A stretch of 52,003 nucleotides of DNA from Acidimicrobiaceae bacterium (GCA_003160635.1 PMLV01000137.1:1-52003); one strand, 5' to 3'; positions 17,242-26,989 are shown, numbered from the stretch's first letter. Translations and numbers: made by a program. The notes: generated by a model from the letters alone, not told the origin.

Positions 17242-19342
17242 CCGGGCTACCGGCAGGCGGAAAGAGGCTGTCGAAGCCTGATTGCTCCACTTCGGCCGCG
17301 AGCTGTTTGAGGCACTCCTCGGCCCCGAACGGCAAACGGAGCCGGGCCTGCAGCGTGAGGGTGATGATGCTCAGGTCGTGCTCGTCGCATTGACCGACTG
17401 CTCCCAGCACCTGGTGCGCGATCCTGAGGATCCTTGGACCGGTGTCCGCGATCGCCCACTTGAGGGCCAGGGCGTCCACGAGCGCCGACTCGGGCGACTC
17501 GTACGCGCTGTTGAGGCTGTACAACGCGAGTTCGTAAAGGGCCTGCAGTTCGGAACAGGCGTCAGCCAGAGGGAACGCGACGCCCTGGTAGGCCGCTATC
17601 GGTGAGCCGAACGCAACCCGATCGGTGGCATACGTGGTGGCCAGGTCAAGAGCCTTCTCCAAAGCGCCGAAGACGTACCACGAGCTCAGGACATGGAGCA
17701 TGGCGTGCTCGAACGAGCTGAACGGTTCTCCGTCCGCGACCCGGACCGGGGGAATCTTGTTGACAAAGGGCCCAACCTTCGATCCGATCAAGTCAGGGCC
17801 GGACTTGACCACCTCCGTCTTCCCGGCACCCCTGGATGCTTCCCATTCGGAGAAGAGGTCGCCGTGCTCGAGTCTCCCATGGGCAGAGAGTAGGGCCAGC
17901 GGACGACCCGAAGGGCGCCTCAGCAGCATGGCTTCGATCGGAAGCGGGAGCACGACGGCGCCCGCGCCACGACATATCTCGGCGGCCGAAACCCCCTCGA
18001 AATATCCGTCTCGTGGGTCCAACGACTGGAGTACCGGCTCCACCTGGGCCAGGAGATCGGTGCGGGACGTCGGCTCCGATATTGCCCTTCGTGCCGCGTC
18101 GACCGAACCCACGTCCCTCATCACCCGGTCGAAGACGCCTCGCATTTCGGACCCGTCCTCGGTGACGCGAATGCGCTCGCCTCGGAACATCGTCCGCGAG
18201 AGGTGGCGCTGGAGCATCTCGGTGGTTCCCGACGCTATCGGGCCGGCCTGCATATACCTCCAGAAGAATTCGACTGCCCCGTCGACCGGGGCGCCCTGGG
18301 TGCTGCGGTCCTCGAAAAATTCGTCACCCAAGGCTTCGGCGAGTGCGTCTGCCGTAAGGAGATTGGTTCGGGTAGTGAGCATCCGAGCCGCCGAAACGAT
18401 GAAGTCGTGAGAGCCCCCGTCGCGCTGGAACCAGAGAGCCCGCCGGCACATGAGGCGCGACATACGGTTCCTGACGCGCACCTGGAGCCACCGGCCCGGA
18501 GGCAGCGGGGAGGTCGTAGCTGGCTCCCCCAACAGCTTCGAGATCAACCGGTCGTCGCGTGCATAGCGGGCAATTCCGACGCGCTCGTTCGAAAGGGCAT
18601 CCCGCATCACCTTCCACCCGTTGCCGACCTCGCCGAGCACCTCCGACCGGGACGCCCATACGCCATCGAGAAACACCTCGTTGAGGTGGTGCGGACCGGG
18701 AATGCCGTCCAGCCCCCGCACAGTCACGCCTTCCCGGTTCATCGGAATGAGGAAAACCGTGACCCCTTCCGACTTGCCGACCGGCGAGCCGTCAAGGCGC
18801 GCCAGCAGGTAACACCATTCTGCCCAGAGCGCCCAGGAGGTCCAGATCTTCTGACCCGTTATGCGGAAACCATCTCCGTCCGGGACCGCCCTGGTCTTGA
18901 GATTGGCCAGATCCGAGCCGGCATCGGGCTCGCTGAAACCCTGGCACCAGATCGCCTTCCCGGATGCGATGAGTGGCAGGTGAAGTCTCTTCTGATCGTC
19001 CGTCCCGTAGTCGAAGATCGACGGCCCTACCCAGTTGGGACCGTAGTACTGGCCACCTCGCGGCTCGAAATGGGCCCACATCTCCTCACGTATGACGACC
19101 GAGGAAGCCAGATCGAGGTCTTGGCCGCCATAGCGAGCCGGCCAGTTGGGAACGAGCAGCCCCTCGTCTGCGAGGATCTCGCAGAATCGGTTGCTGATCG
19201 CCAGGTCAGCCGGATCTTTGGTGAAAGGGCCCAGCCAGTGGGGGGGCAGGTGCTTATCGATCAGCGCGCGGATTCGAGTTCGGAGCGCGACCGCCTCCTC
19301 GGGATCACGGTAGATGAACGAATCCGATCCGGGGCTCGTCAT
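17234..19342 (-). CDS. Double-domain acyl-CoA dehydrogenase (FadE34-like layout)
   Basis: This 702-residue protein is about twice the usual ACAD length. Residues ~1-400 are a complete ACAD: CQGFSEPDAGSDLANLKTRA near 135-155 for FAD/substrate binding, and the GTTEMLQRHLSRTMFRGER end. Residues ~420-700 look like a second, degenerate ACAD C-terminal half (ALDLATTYATDRVAFGSPIA then helical bundle). One-chain double ACADs such as mycobacterial FadE34 act on steroid side-chain CoA esters. The ATG at 19342 follows CAGGAGGG; an earlier in-frame codon lacks support. It heads a minus-strand set that does not include the preceding thioesterase (81 bp away, same strand). Confidence 0.85.
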   Translation of the reverse strand: MTSPGSDSFIYRDPEEAVALRTRIRALIDKHLPPHWLGPFTKDPADLAISNRFCEILADEGLLVPNWPARYGGQDLDLASSVVIREEMWAHFEPRGGQYYGPNWVGPSIFDYGTDDQKRLHLPLIASGKAIWCQGFSEPDAGSDLANLKTRAVPDGDGFRITGQKIWTSWALWAEWCYLLARLDGSPVGKSEGVTVFLIPMNREGVTVRGLDGIPGPHHLNEVFLDGVWASRSEVLGEVGNGWKVMRDALSNERVGIARYARDDRLISKLLGEPATTSPLPPGRWLQVRVRNRMSRLMCRRALWFQRDGGSHDFIVSAARMLTTRTNLLTADALAEALGDEFFEDRSTQGAPVDGAVEFFWRYMQAGPIASGTTEMLQRHLSRTMFRGERIRVTEDGSEMRGVFDRVMRDVGSVDAARRAISEPTSRTDLLAQVEPVLQSLDPRDGYFEGVSAAEICRGAGAVVLPLPIEAMLLRRPSGRPLALLSAHGRLEHGDLFSEWEASRGAGKTEVVKSGPDLIGSKVGPFVNKIPPVRVADGEPFSSFEHAMLHVLSSWYVFGALEKALDLATTYATDRVAFGSPIAAYQGVAFPLADACSELQALYELALYSLNSAYESPESALVDALALKWAIADTGPRILRIAHQVLGAVGQCDEHDLSIITLTLQARLRLPFGAEECLKQLAAEVEQSGFDSLFPPAGSPAT

Positions 19343-19423
19343 GATTGCTCCACCCTCCTGGTGATCTCGCCACACGTGCCGTCACCCTTCCATCTTCGGA
19401 TTTTCCTCAGTTGGACACCGGAA

Positions 19424-20251
19424 CTACGAGGCGAAGCGGTACAAGCCGGTCGCGATCTCCATGCCGCCCGCACTCCCATCAACCATCCGGGTCGCCACTG
19501 CCGGTGAAGTCGGGCCGCCGAGGGGTTCGGGCGTGACTTCGAAGGGGCCGTTCCTACCGGCCCGCACCAGGCGGACTGAAGCAGTCGATATCCACAGGTC
19601 CGCCGGTGCGCCTCTGGAGTGGGCCGAGACCGTTGCGGCGGCTTCCGACATAACGAGGATCGGTCCGTGGTGGAGCACTTCGGTACCTACGTGGCCGGAG
19701 AGACCTCCTAGTCGGAAACGGCCGTCGCCCACCGCCTCGGCACCGAAGCCGGCGACCAGCGCCGGGAGGTCGGCGGAGTCGGGCAGACCGCGTCCCGGAT
19801 CGCGATAGGAGAATCCCGGTGGCGTGGCGCCGATGATGGACCAACCGACGGTCCCGGCACCCAAAACCCGTTCGGGCTGGGCCGCGTCGGCGAAAAGCGC
19901 CTCGGTGAAGACCGCGGTGCGAGCTTCTCGGCGAACGGTACCCAGTATTTGGATCTCGTCGACGTTACGTCCCGGATCCCAGAGGTGCACGTCGATGTGC
20001 GTGCACGCCGCGTGGTAGTAGGGATCGATGTTGATCCCCGCGGTGTCCAGCATGGCGATGGCGATCGGCGCCGTCAGCAATGCCCCTCCGGGCAATCGCA
20101 TGTCCCGTCGGATTGACATCCGGCCGCGGGCATGGTGACGATCCACCAGCACCGACGAGCAGCCCACGTACCGGTACGTGATCAATTCGGTGGAGGACTC
20201 GAACACTCCCCTTACGTCGCCGGCGCCCCTGTCCCGGGTCCCGGAGACCAC
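19424..20251 (-). CDS. Hot-dog fold thioesterase-like protein
   Basis: A 275-residue protein that looks like a tandem double hot-dog. The first half holds GGALLTAPIAIAMLDTAGIN and THIDVHLWDP; the second holds an LSGHVGTEVLHHGPILVMSE segment. Family members hydrolyse acyl-CoA thioesters or act as hydratases; no catalytic residue can be assigned with certainty. The start is uncertain: GTG 20251 lacks a ribosome site, and GTG 20209 is an alternative. It lies between the acyl-CoA synthetase and the double ACAD genes, consistent with CoA-ester metabolism. Confidence 0.65.
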   Translation of the reverse strand: MVSGTRDRGAGDVRGVFESSTELITYRYVGCSSVLVDRHHARGRMSIRRDMRLPGGALLTAPIAIAMLDTAGINIDPYYHAACTHIDVHLWDPGRNVDEIQILGTVRREARTAVFTEALFADAAQPERVLGAGTVGWSIIGATPPGFSYRDPGRGLPDSADLPALVAGFGAEAVGDGRFRLGGLSGHVGTEVLHHGPILVMSEAAATVSAHSRGAPADLWISTASVRLVRAGRNGPFEVTPEPLGGPTSPAVATRMVDGSAGGMEIATGLYRFAS

Positions 20252-20330
20252 TAGTGGTGGATGCTTTCTACGAGACGATCCCTGACTGTCATCACGTCCG
20301 TCGCTCCTGAATCGCTCGGAAAGAGAACAC

Positions 20331-21860
20331 TCAGCCGTACGTGGCCCGGAGCTCTCGTTTCAACACCTTACCGAGCGCGTTGCGAGGAAGCGCATCGACG
20401 ATCTCGATCCGTTCAGGGATCTTTTGGTTCGCCAATCCGCGGAGACGGCAGAAGTCGGCGAGATCCGCGAGAGACAGTTGGGTCTCCCCCGCCTGCAGCA
20501 CGACCACGGCACAGGCCCGCTCACCGGTTGCCGGATGCGGGACCCCCACGACGGCCACATCGGCGATCGTCGGGTGTTCGTAGAGAAGATTCTCCACCTC
20601 TTGGGCTGAAATGTTCTCTGCGTTCCGGATAATCACGTCTTTGGATCGCCCGGTGATCCGGACGTGTCCCCGGGGCCCCATGACTCCGAGATCGCCAGTG
20701 CAGAAATACCCTTGCTCATCGAAGGCGGCGTCATCGAGAGAACGGTCAACGTACCCCTTGCAGCACTGCGGCCCGCGCAGTCGGAGTTCCCCCTCTTCTC
20801 CTGGCCCGACATCCCTCCCGTCCGGGCCCACGACCCTGATGTCCACACCGGGACCGGCCCGCCCCTCGGTGAGCGCCAGGTCCTCGTCGGAATCCTCGAG
20901 CACCCCTGAACTGGCAGAGGGAAATTCGCTAAGCCCCCAGGTCGAGACGATTCCGACGCCGAACACCCGCTTGAGTTCGTAGTAAAGCTCCGGTGGCTTC
21001 GGCGCACCGCCGCCGTTGAACGCCTTCAACCGCGGGTAGAGCGGTTCGGGTCCGTGCTCGAGTTGAGCCTTCAAGTACGCGTTGTAGAAAGGCACGGCGC
21101 TGCCGAGCAGGGTGGCTCCTTTTCTGCTCATCACGAGAGGTGAGTTCACGGAGTCGAAAATATCGGTGAATAGGAGCTGCGCCCCTGTGTACATGGCAGC
21201 AACCGTCACGCAGAAACCGCCGATGTGGGTGTACGGATACGGAATCGCGATGCGGTCGTCCTCACGCAGAGCCCAGCCCAGAATGGGCGCCGTCGCGCCA
21301 TTCATGGCCGAGGCATCCGAATGCAGTGCGCCCTTGGGGTCGGCCGTGGAGCCCGACGTGTAATAGATATGGCGGACAGGGTCGCCCTCGCCGCTCGGCG
21401 GGGCCGGCAAGTTCGCAGGATCGGCTTCGGGCAACCCATCGTCGAGCACCAACGTCTGAACGCCTGTCGTGCGCGATATCTCGGTGGCCATGTCGGCGTA
21501 GTTGAAGTTGCGCCACGTACCGGGTGTCACCAGGAGCTCCGACCCCGTCTGGGCGACGATGAAGCCAACCTCTCGGACGCGAAGAAGCGGAAGCACCGGG
21601 TTCGATATGCCGCCCAGCCTGGAGATGGCCATCATCAAGACGCACGACTCGATGACCGTCGGCAGCTGCCAGCTCACCACCGTGTCAGATTTCACCCCCA
21701 TGGCCTGCAGACCCGCCGCAACGCGCTCCGCCCACTCCACCCATTGGGCCGCGGTGAGGGTGCGGTCCCGATCGTCCTCGATGAGTACACCACCCGGCTT
21801 TGCTCGCGCTCTTGCGACGAGCACATCCCAGAGGGTCTTCGGGTAGACGGGTGTGTGCAT
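20331..21860 (-). CDS. AMP-forming acyl-CoA synthetase
   Basis: A 509-residue ANL-superfamily ligase. It has the P-loop YYTSGSTADPKG at 166-177, STWGLSE, YFCTGDLG, GRSKDVIIRNAENI and catalytic Lys498 in PRNALGK. It should convert a carboxylate, ATP and CoA to acyl-CoA via an acyl-adenylate. ATG 21860 follows GGGAGGC at 6 nt. It is followed on the same strand by the thioesterase and double ACAD, giving an activation-dehydrogenation set. The substrate cannot be read from motifs. Confidence 0.9.
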   Translation of the reverse strand: MHTPVYPKTLWDVLVARARAKPGGVLIEDDRDRTLTAAQWVEWAERVAAGLQAMGVKSDTVVSWQLPTVIESCVLMMAISRLGGISNPVLPLLRVREVGFIVAQTGSELLVTPGTWRNFNYADMATEISRTTGVQTLVLDDGLPEADPANLPAPPSGEGDPVRHIYYTSGSTADPKGALHSDASAMNGATAPILGWALREDDRIAIPYPYTHIGGFCVTVAAMYTGAQLLFTDIFDSVNSPLVMSRKGATLLGSAVPFYNAYLKAQLEHGPEPLYPRLKAFNGGGAPKPPELYYELKRVFGVGIVSTWGLSEFPSASSGVLEDSDEDLALTEGRAGPGVDIRVVGPDGRDVGPGEEGELRLRGPQCCKGYVDRSLDDAAFDEQGYFCTGDLGVMGPRGHVRITGRSKDVIIRNAENISAQEVENLLYEHPTIADVAVVGVPHPATGERACAVVVLQAGETQLSLADLADFCRLRGLANQKIPERIEIVDALPRNALGKVLKRELRATYG

Positions 21861-22009
21861 CAGTTGCCTCCCGGTTCGGTCTCCCTGGGGCCCTCAATCT
21901 AACTGCGGGCCACTCATGGTCCCGGCGCCGGTGGGACGTCCCAACCGGTCCGAACGAACCTGGTGGACGCGCGCGACAAGGGGAACGAGAACCGTCTCTG
22001 CGTCATGGC

Positions 22010-22066
22010 GACGACGCGCACCTTAACCCCACCCTGATCCCACGACCCGGGCAGGTGCGCGTCGTC
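22010..22066. terminator. 14-bp perfect inverted repeat after the binding-protein gene
   Basis: GACGACGCGCACCT at 22010-22023 is repeated as AGGTGCGCGTCGTC at 22053-22066 with a 29-nt loop. It begins 14 bp after the stop of the minus-strand binding-protein gene and lies 150 bp before the synthetase start. No U-run follows. It may terminate, stabilise an mRNA end, or be an operator. Confidence 0.4.
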
Positions 22067-22079
22067 ACGATCTCGAAGC

Positions 22080-23282
22080 TCAGCTCGGCGGAACGCAGGT
22101 CACCTTCAGCCCGTACGGGAGCGTGAACTTGCCGTTCTTGATGCCCGCAGTGTAGAAGCAGTCATTCGTCTCGGGCTTTCCCTGGGTGAAGGTGATCGGT
22201 GTGCTCAGGCCGCCGACAGTCGTCGTGTGAATCGCAAGGAGCGCGCTCTTGAGCGCGGCGGGCGTGATCGCGGTGGTCTTCGTGAACTTGCCCGCCTTGG
22301 CCGCCTCGAGGAGCAGGGTCCCGATCCCCCAGTTCCACGTGGTGTTGTCGTTGTAGTAACCCGACGTCAGGATCGAGGGATCGTACTGCTTGAGGTCGAC
22401 CGTCATCGTCTTGATGGCCGGGTCGTTGGTGTCGAAGAACGGAACGCTCCCGACCGCGATGATCGACCCATTGGTGCCGGGGCTTCCAGCGAAGGACTTC
22501 TGGTAATCCCCGGACGCACCCAACAGGCGTGGGGAGTACCCCTGCTTGGCGCAGCTCGCTTGTACCCGCTCCGCCGTGGCCGAGGTTGATCCGATGACCA
22601 GGGCGTTCGCCCCGGCCGACTGGGCGGCCAGGCACTGCGCGAGGTAGTTGGGCGCCGACCCGGACACCGCGGCGCTGTAGACGAGATCGATCCCGTCCTG
22701 CTTTGCCACTGAACTATAGAAAGGAACGGCTTCACTGCACTGCGAGTACTCCGTGCAGTAGAAGAGGGCGAGCTTGGTGATTCCGGCCTTCTTCGCCGCG
22801 ATCATCTCCTCGGCTGGGAGGAGCACCGGCGACTGAGGTATTCCGAAGGCGCCATCTCCAGTGAACGCAAGGGTCTCGGTCGACGTGAAGACGGGGACGC
22901 CAGCCTTCTCGGCGATCGACGCCCACGCAGCGTCGTTTCCGTCGGCGTCGACCAGCGCCGTGTCGCCCTGAGCAATGAACTTCTGGACGTCGGTGACAGC
23001 GACGGCGACGTTGCCTGGGTCGATGTCGGTGGTGACTCGGACGGGATGACCGTTGACGCCTCCGTGAGCGTTGGCCCACTTGACCCACGCACTGAACACG
23101 GCTGCCTCGTTGGCGTCCGCCGGACCGGAGTTCGTCATGAGGTATCCGATCTTGATCGGCGTGCCGCTCGGCTGCGCGGCGCCGGCAGTGCCGGACGAGA
23201 AGGCGAATCCGGCGCCGATCAGCGCGAATACGCCGACCAGGCTTGACAACTTCGCGCGCCAACCCCCGTGAAGCATCCCCAT
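22080..23282 (-). CDS. Branched-chain-type ABC solute-binding protein
   Basis: A 400-residue LivK-like (PBP type I) protein. The N-terminus is a Sec signal peptide with a hydrophobic core at about 12-30 and a likely cut after GTAGA near residue 35. The mature part opens with IKIGYLMTNSGPADANEAAV and contains a Cys pair in FYCTEYSQC. ATG 23282 lies 7 nt after GGGGGGAG. It should capture a ligand outside the membrane for the Liv-type permease at 24102. Related to the lipoprotein at 31723. In such clusters these proteins often bind aromatic or terpenoid acids, not amino acids; the ligand here is unknown. Confidence 0.87.
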   Translation of the reverse strand: MGMLHGGWRAKLSSLVGVFALIGAGFAFSSGTAGAAQPSGTPIKIGYLMTNSGPADANEAAVFSAWVKWANAHGGVNGHPVRVTTDIDPGNVAVAVTDVQKFIAQGDTALVDADGNDAAWASIAEKAGVPVFTSTETLAFTGDGAFGIPQSPVLLPAEEMIAAKKAGITKLALFYCTEYSQCSEAVPFYSSVAKQDGIDLVYSAAVSGSAPNYLAQCLAAQSAGANALVIGSTSATAERVQASCAKQGYSPRLLGASGDYQKSFAGSPGTNGSIIAVGSVPFFDTNDPAIKTMTVDLKQYDPSILTSGYYNDNTTWNWGIGTLLLEAAKAGKFTKTTAITPAALKSALLAIHTTTVGGLSTPITFTQGKPETNDCFYTAGIKNGKFTLPYGLKVTCVPPS

Positions 23283-23299
23283 CGTTCGCTCCCCCCGTT

Positions 23300-23333
23300 T
23301 CTGTGTCTGTGGCGATTCTGTGTCTGTGGCGAT
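23300..23333. repeat. 17-bp perfect tandem duplication
   Basis: TCTGTGTCTGTGGCGAT occurs twice head to tail (23300-23316, 23317-23333) in the leader of the binding-protein gene, 18 bp upstream of its ATG and just before the dead livF. Confidence 0.9.
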
Positions 23334-23405
23334 CGCCAGTTTCGAAACCGATGTCTTACACTTCTGGCAACGGTAGCGTGATCGCAACACAACTTCAATG
23401 GGCGC

Positions 23406-24093
23406 ATGCTGGACGTGGAGGGCCTGTCGGCGGCGACCGCCCGGTCTCGGTGCTGCGCGACGTAACGCTCCACTGCGAAACCGGAACCGTGGTCGCCCTG
23501 CTGGGTCCATCGGGGCGCGGGAAGGAGACGATCCTCCCCATCGTTTCGGGGTTCCTCCGGCCGACGAGTGGGAAGGTGGTGCGGAAGGGTCGCGACATCA
23601 CCGACTGGAACCCCACCAAGATCGCCCGGGCCGGCGTCTGCCACATTCCGGAAGGACGGGGCATCTTCCCCTCCCTGACCCTCCGCGACAACCTCCACCT
23701 GTTCGCCCCCAAGGGCAAGGTCGACGAGGCGATTGAACGGGCTACGCCATCCTTCCCTATCCTCGGCAAGGGCTCAAGCAGACCGCGGGAAGGCTGAGCG
23801 GCGGCGAGCAACAGTGCTTGCCGAGGTGCGAGGCTACCTCACCGACCCCAAGCTGGTGCTGGTCGACGAAGCGTCCATGGGTCTCGCCCGTCGTCTACGG
23901 GCTGTTCGAGTTCCTCGCCTCAATCGCCAAGTCAGGAACCAGCCTGCTCATCGTCGGGCCGTAGGTGTCGAGGACACTCGAGCTGGCCGACACCGTCTGC
24001 CTGCTCAATCACGGGCGCATTGCCGTCACCAGCCCCGGGGCAGGCTTAGAGAGCGATGAGATCTTCGAGCGCTATCTCGGGGTGGAGCTCTGA
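23406..24093 (+). pseudogene. livF: Broken livF-type ABC ATPase gene
   Basis: A complete LivF can be followed from MLDVEGLS at 23406 to DEIFERYLGVEL at 24093, but only by changing frame four times: about 23425, 23775, 23820 and 23890. There is also an in-frame TAG at about 23964. The Walker A region reads GPSGRGKET where GPNGAGKTT is expected. IPEGRGIFPSLTLRDNLHLF, LSGGEQQ and LVLVDEASMGLA are recognisable. It is convergent with and 8 bp from the LivHMG fusion. It cannot supply the second ATPase of the transporter. Confidence 0.9.
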
Positions 24094-24101
24094 GCGACCG
24101 C

Positions 24102-26867
24102 TCACGCGGTGGGCGCATCCTCGGCTGCGTGGAGATCCGCTTCTGCCTCGGCAAGCTCGGCCCCGCCTTGGCCGGCCTCGAACCCCAGGTAGGCAGCGCG
24201 TACCACCGAGCTGGCGAGCATTTCGGTCGGCGTGCCCTCGAAGATCTTCTGCCCGAAGTCCAAGACGTACACTCGGTCGCAGATCTGCCGGACCAGCGAC
24301 ACGTCGTGCTCGACAATGAGGATCCCGATCCGGCGTTCGGCCACGACATCGGTGAGGATCCGGCCGAACGACTCGGTTTCGCGACCGTCGAGGCCAGAAG
24401 ACGGCTCGTCCAGCAGAATCGTGTCAAACGGTCCGGCCAGCACCCGTGCCAATTCGACCAGGCGTCGCTGGCCGGTGCTGATCTCACTCACCTGCGCCTC
24501 GAGGAGATCAGAGATCCCGGTCACGAAAGCCGCCTGCTCGACTGCCGCAGCCACCAACCTCGAGTCGCCCCGACGGCTGAGGAACTGACGGATCGGGTTG
24601 CCGCCGGCCAAGAAGGCCTCGCGACCGATGGCCACGTTCTGTCGCACGGTGAGTGAATGGAACAGCTCAACTCGCTGGAACGTCCGACCCAGCCCTCTCC
24701 GGGCCCGAGCCGACGGCCCGAGGCCGGACACGTCCTGGCCGTGGAGCAGGATCTGACCTGCCGTCGGCTTGACGAGCCCACAGCACGCATTGAAGGTCGT
24801 CGTCTTGCCAGCGCCGTTGGGGCCGATGAGACCGGTGATCATGCCAGTCGGCGCCCGCAGATCGAAGTGGAAGACCGCAGTGGTACCCCCATAGCGCACC
24901 GACAAGTCGCGGACCTGCAAGCCCTCACCCCGCACGGGCGCAGCGAGCTGAGCCTTCGTGGCCGCCGGGACGGCACTGTCGATCGGACCGAGCGCGGGTC
25001 CCTTTCCGCCCAGCAACCGGTCCAGCCGCATCGCCAACCTTCGCATGCCATGGGGAGTCGTCCGGCGGAAGTAGACCACGGTGAGCGGGGCCAGCATGGC
25101 GGACACGCCGAACACGATCTGCAAGTAGTCCGTGATATTGCCCAGATTGATGTAGGCGGGCGGGAGCTCCAACGAGAAGGCCGCGATGATCGCGTACCAA
25201 GGGTCGCCGACGGTGATGATCACGACCAGGCACACCAGGGTGAGCGAGGCGAACGAGTCGAACTCGCTGCCCACCGCGAAGTGAAACAGACTGGCCGTCA
25301 GGGCTCCGGAGATGGCAGCCATGAACGAGGCGATGCAGAACACGATCAACCGGGCTACGTTGACTGTCGCTCCGTTAGTCTCGAGCGCGAGGGGTGAATC
25401 GGACATCGCCTGGAGGATCCGTCCCAGCCGGCCCTTGCGGATCCCCAACGTCAGCAACGTCGCCAGCACGGCGAATACCACGACCACGTAGTAGAACCCC
25501 GTGTCGGTGCCGAGAGAGCCCAGATGCGGTCGTGCCGCGGACACCCCGTTGGTGTTCGGACCGAACATCCAGTTCTGTGTGTAGAACATCTGCTGGAGCA
25601 AGACGCCGAACCCGAGCGTGGCCAGGGCCAGGAAGACCCCGGTCAGGCGGATCGCCGGGATGGCCACGATCGCCCCAACCGGAATGGCCACCAGACCGGC
25701 AAGGAGAACCGACAGCAACCAGGGAAGTCCCATCGTGGTTGTGAAGTGCGCCATGGCGGCCGCGCCCACCGCGGCGAACGCATATTGGCACAGTGAGACC
25801 TGCCCGGCGTTGCGGATCAGGAGACCGAGCGAGAGGAAGAGGATCACGTCAACGACCGAAGCCGAATAGGCCGGCAGGTTGTCTCCGGCGAACGCTGGCA
25901 CGCAGCACAGGAGCACCAGGAAGAGGCCGCCAATGAGCAACCGCACCCGCCACGGGGCGTACCACGAATCCGACCACGACTTCGACGGGACGAACCGACG
26001 GCTCGCCAGCCTGGCTCGCGGTGTGACAATCAGGGCGATGAACAAGATGATGAACGGCAGTGAGGGCGGTAGGTTGGCCAGTGACGGGATCTGGGTCACG
26101 TACTTGGCCGAAACGGACGCCACGATGCCGATGATCAGGCCGCCGGCATAGGTCAGCGGAAGACTCGAGAAGTACCCGATCGCCGCCGCTCCGAAGGCCT
26201 GCACGACAAGGAGCGTGAGGACCATCGCGTCGAGGTTGACGCTCGGGGCCAGAAGGATGCCCGACAACGCGGCGAACGTGGTGCCGATGACCCAGGCCCA
26301 CCGCCGCACGCGCGTGGGACTCTCGCCGGTCATGGAGATCAGATTCGGATCGTCCACGACTGCCCGCATCGCCATGCCCATTCGGATGAATCGAAAGAAG
26401 TAGTAGAGCGCACCGACCAAAACGAGCGAGACGATGAAGGTCGTGGTGTCATCCCACCCCACGTTCACTCCGAAGAGGCGGTATGTCTCGGTTGGGAGGT
26501 ACGAGGGGAACGCCGGCGTCGAGGGGAACCAGATCTCCCCCAGGCTCAGCACGATCAGGATGATCCCGACGGTGGAGGCGATCTTGAGCGTGTCGCTCAC
26601 GTCCGCCAACACGAGCGCCAACCGTTCGAGCGCCAAGCCCATACCCGGCCCGACGACCAGGAGACACACGGCCATGGTCAGCGGCCACGGCCAGTTGTGA
26701 TCGACGTGGAGGAAATAGAAGACGAAGGCCGCCAACGCGGCGATCGACCCCTGGGCGAAGTTGAAGATGCCCGACGTCTTGTAGGTCAGCACGAGACCCG
26801 TCGCCGTGAGTCCGTAGACCGCGCCCGTGACGATCCCGGCCACGATGAACGGCGCTAGGTCGCTCAT
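24102..26867 (-). CDS. LivH-LivM-LivG fusion: permease/ATPase in one chain
   Basis: This 921-residue protein joins three transporter parts. Residues ~1-290 are a LivH-type permease with about eight membrane segments. Residues ~300-610 are a LivM-type permease containing a GQVSLCQYAFAAVGAAA motif. Residues ~655-905 are a LivG ATPase with Walker A GPNGAGKTT from 682, signature ISTGQRR near 797, Walker B ILLDEPSSGLD near 820 and the H-loop His near 854. ATG 26867 follows AGGGGG. One-chain permease/ATP-binding proteins of this family occur in actinobacteria. The neighbouring livF is dead, so either two fusion chains pair their LivG domains or another ATPase is recruited. Confidence 0.92.
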   Translation of the reverse strand: MSDLAPFIVAGIVTGAVYGLTATGLVLTYKTSGIFNFAQGSIAALAAFVFYFLHVDHNWPWPLTMAVCLLVVGPGMGLALERLALVLADVSDTLKIASTVGIILIVLSLGEIWFPSTPAFPSYLPTETYRLFGVNVGWDDTTTFIVSLVLVGALYYFFRFIRMGMAMRAVVDDPNLISMTGESPTRVRRWAWVIGTTFAALSGILLAPSVNLDAMVLTLLVVQAFGAAAIGYFSSLPLTYAGGLIIGIVASVSAKYVTQIPSLANLPPSLPFIILFIALIVTPRARLASRRFVPSKSWSDSWYAPWRVRLLIGGLFLVLLCCVPAFAGDNLPAYSASVVDVILFLSLGLLIRNAGQVSLCQYAFAAVGAAAMAHFTTTMGLPWLLSVLLAGLVAIPVGAIVAIPAIRLTGVFLALATLGFGVLLQQMFYTQNWMFGPNTNGVSAARPHLGSLGTDTGFYYVVVVFAVLATLLTLGIRKGRLGRILQAMSDSPLALETNGATVNVARLIVFCIASFMAAISGALTASLFHFAVGSEFDSFASLTLVCLVVIITVGDPWYAIIAAFSLELPPAYINLGNITDYLQIVFGVSAMLAPLTVVYFRRTTPHGMRRLAMRLDRLLGGKGPALGPIDSAVPAATKAQLAAPVRGEGLQVRDLSVRYGGTTAVFHFDLRAPTGMITGLIGPNGAGKTTTFNACCGLVKPTAGQILLHGQDVSGLGPSARARRGLGRTFQRVELFHSLTVRQNVAIGREAFLAGGNPIRQFLSRRGDSRLVAAAVEQAAFVTGISDLLEAQVSEISTGQRRLVELARVLAGPFDTILLDEPSSGLDGRETESFGRILTDVVAERRIGILIVEHDVSLVRQICDRVYVLDFGQKIFEGTPTEMLASSVVRAAYLGFEAGQGGAELAEAEADLHAAEDAPTA

Positions 26868-26915
26868 TCCGCTACCCCCTTCACGGTCGCCACCAAGGTG
26901 CGTGGGAGTATAGAC

Positions 26916-26961
26916 AAGGAGCCGGACAGAGAGTCGAGAAGGAGCCGGACAGAGAGTCGAG
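26916..26961. repeat. 23-bp perfect tandem duplication
   Basis: A 23-bp unit beginning AAGGAGCCGGACAGAGAG is repeated exactly (26916-26938, 26939-26961), 49 bp upstream of the LivHMG start. Confidence 0.9.
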
Positions 26962-26989
26962 TTAGCCTCGATCCACGTGCGTCCAGCAG

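Noticed and set aside
18203..19507. 434-codon plus-strand open frame opposite the double ACAD
   Set aside because: No recognisable domain; an antisense shadow of a high-GC gene.
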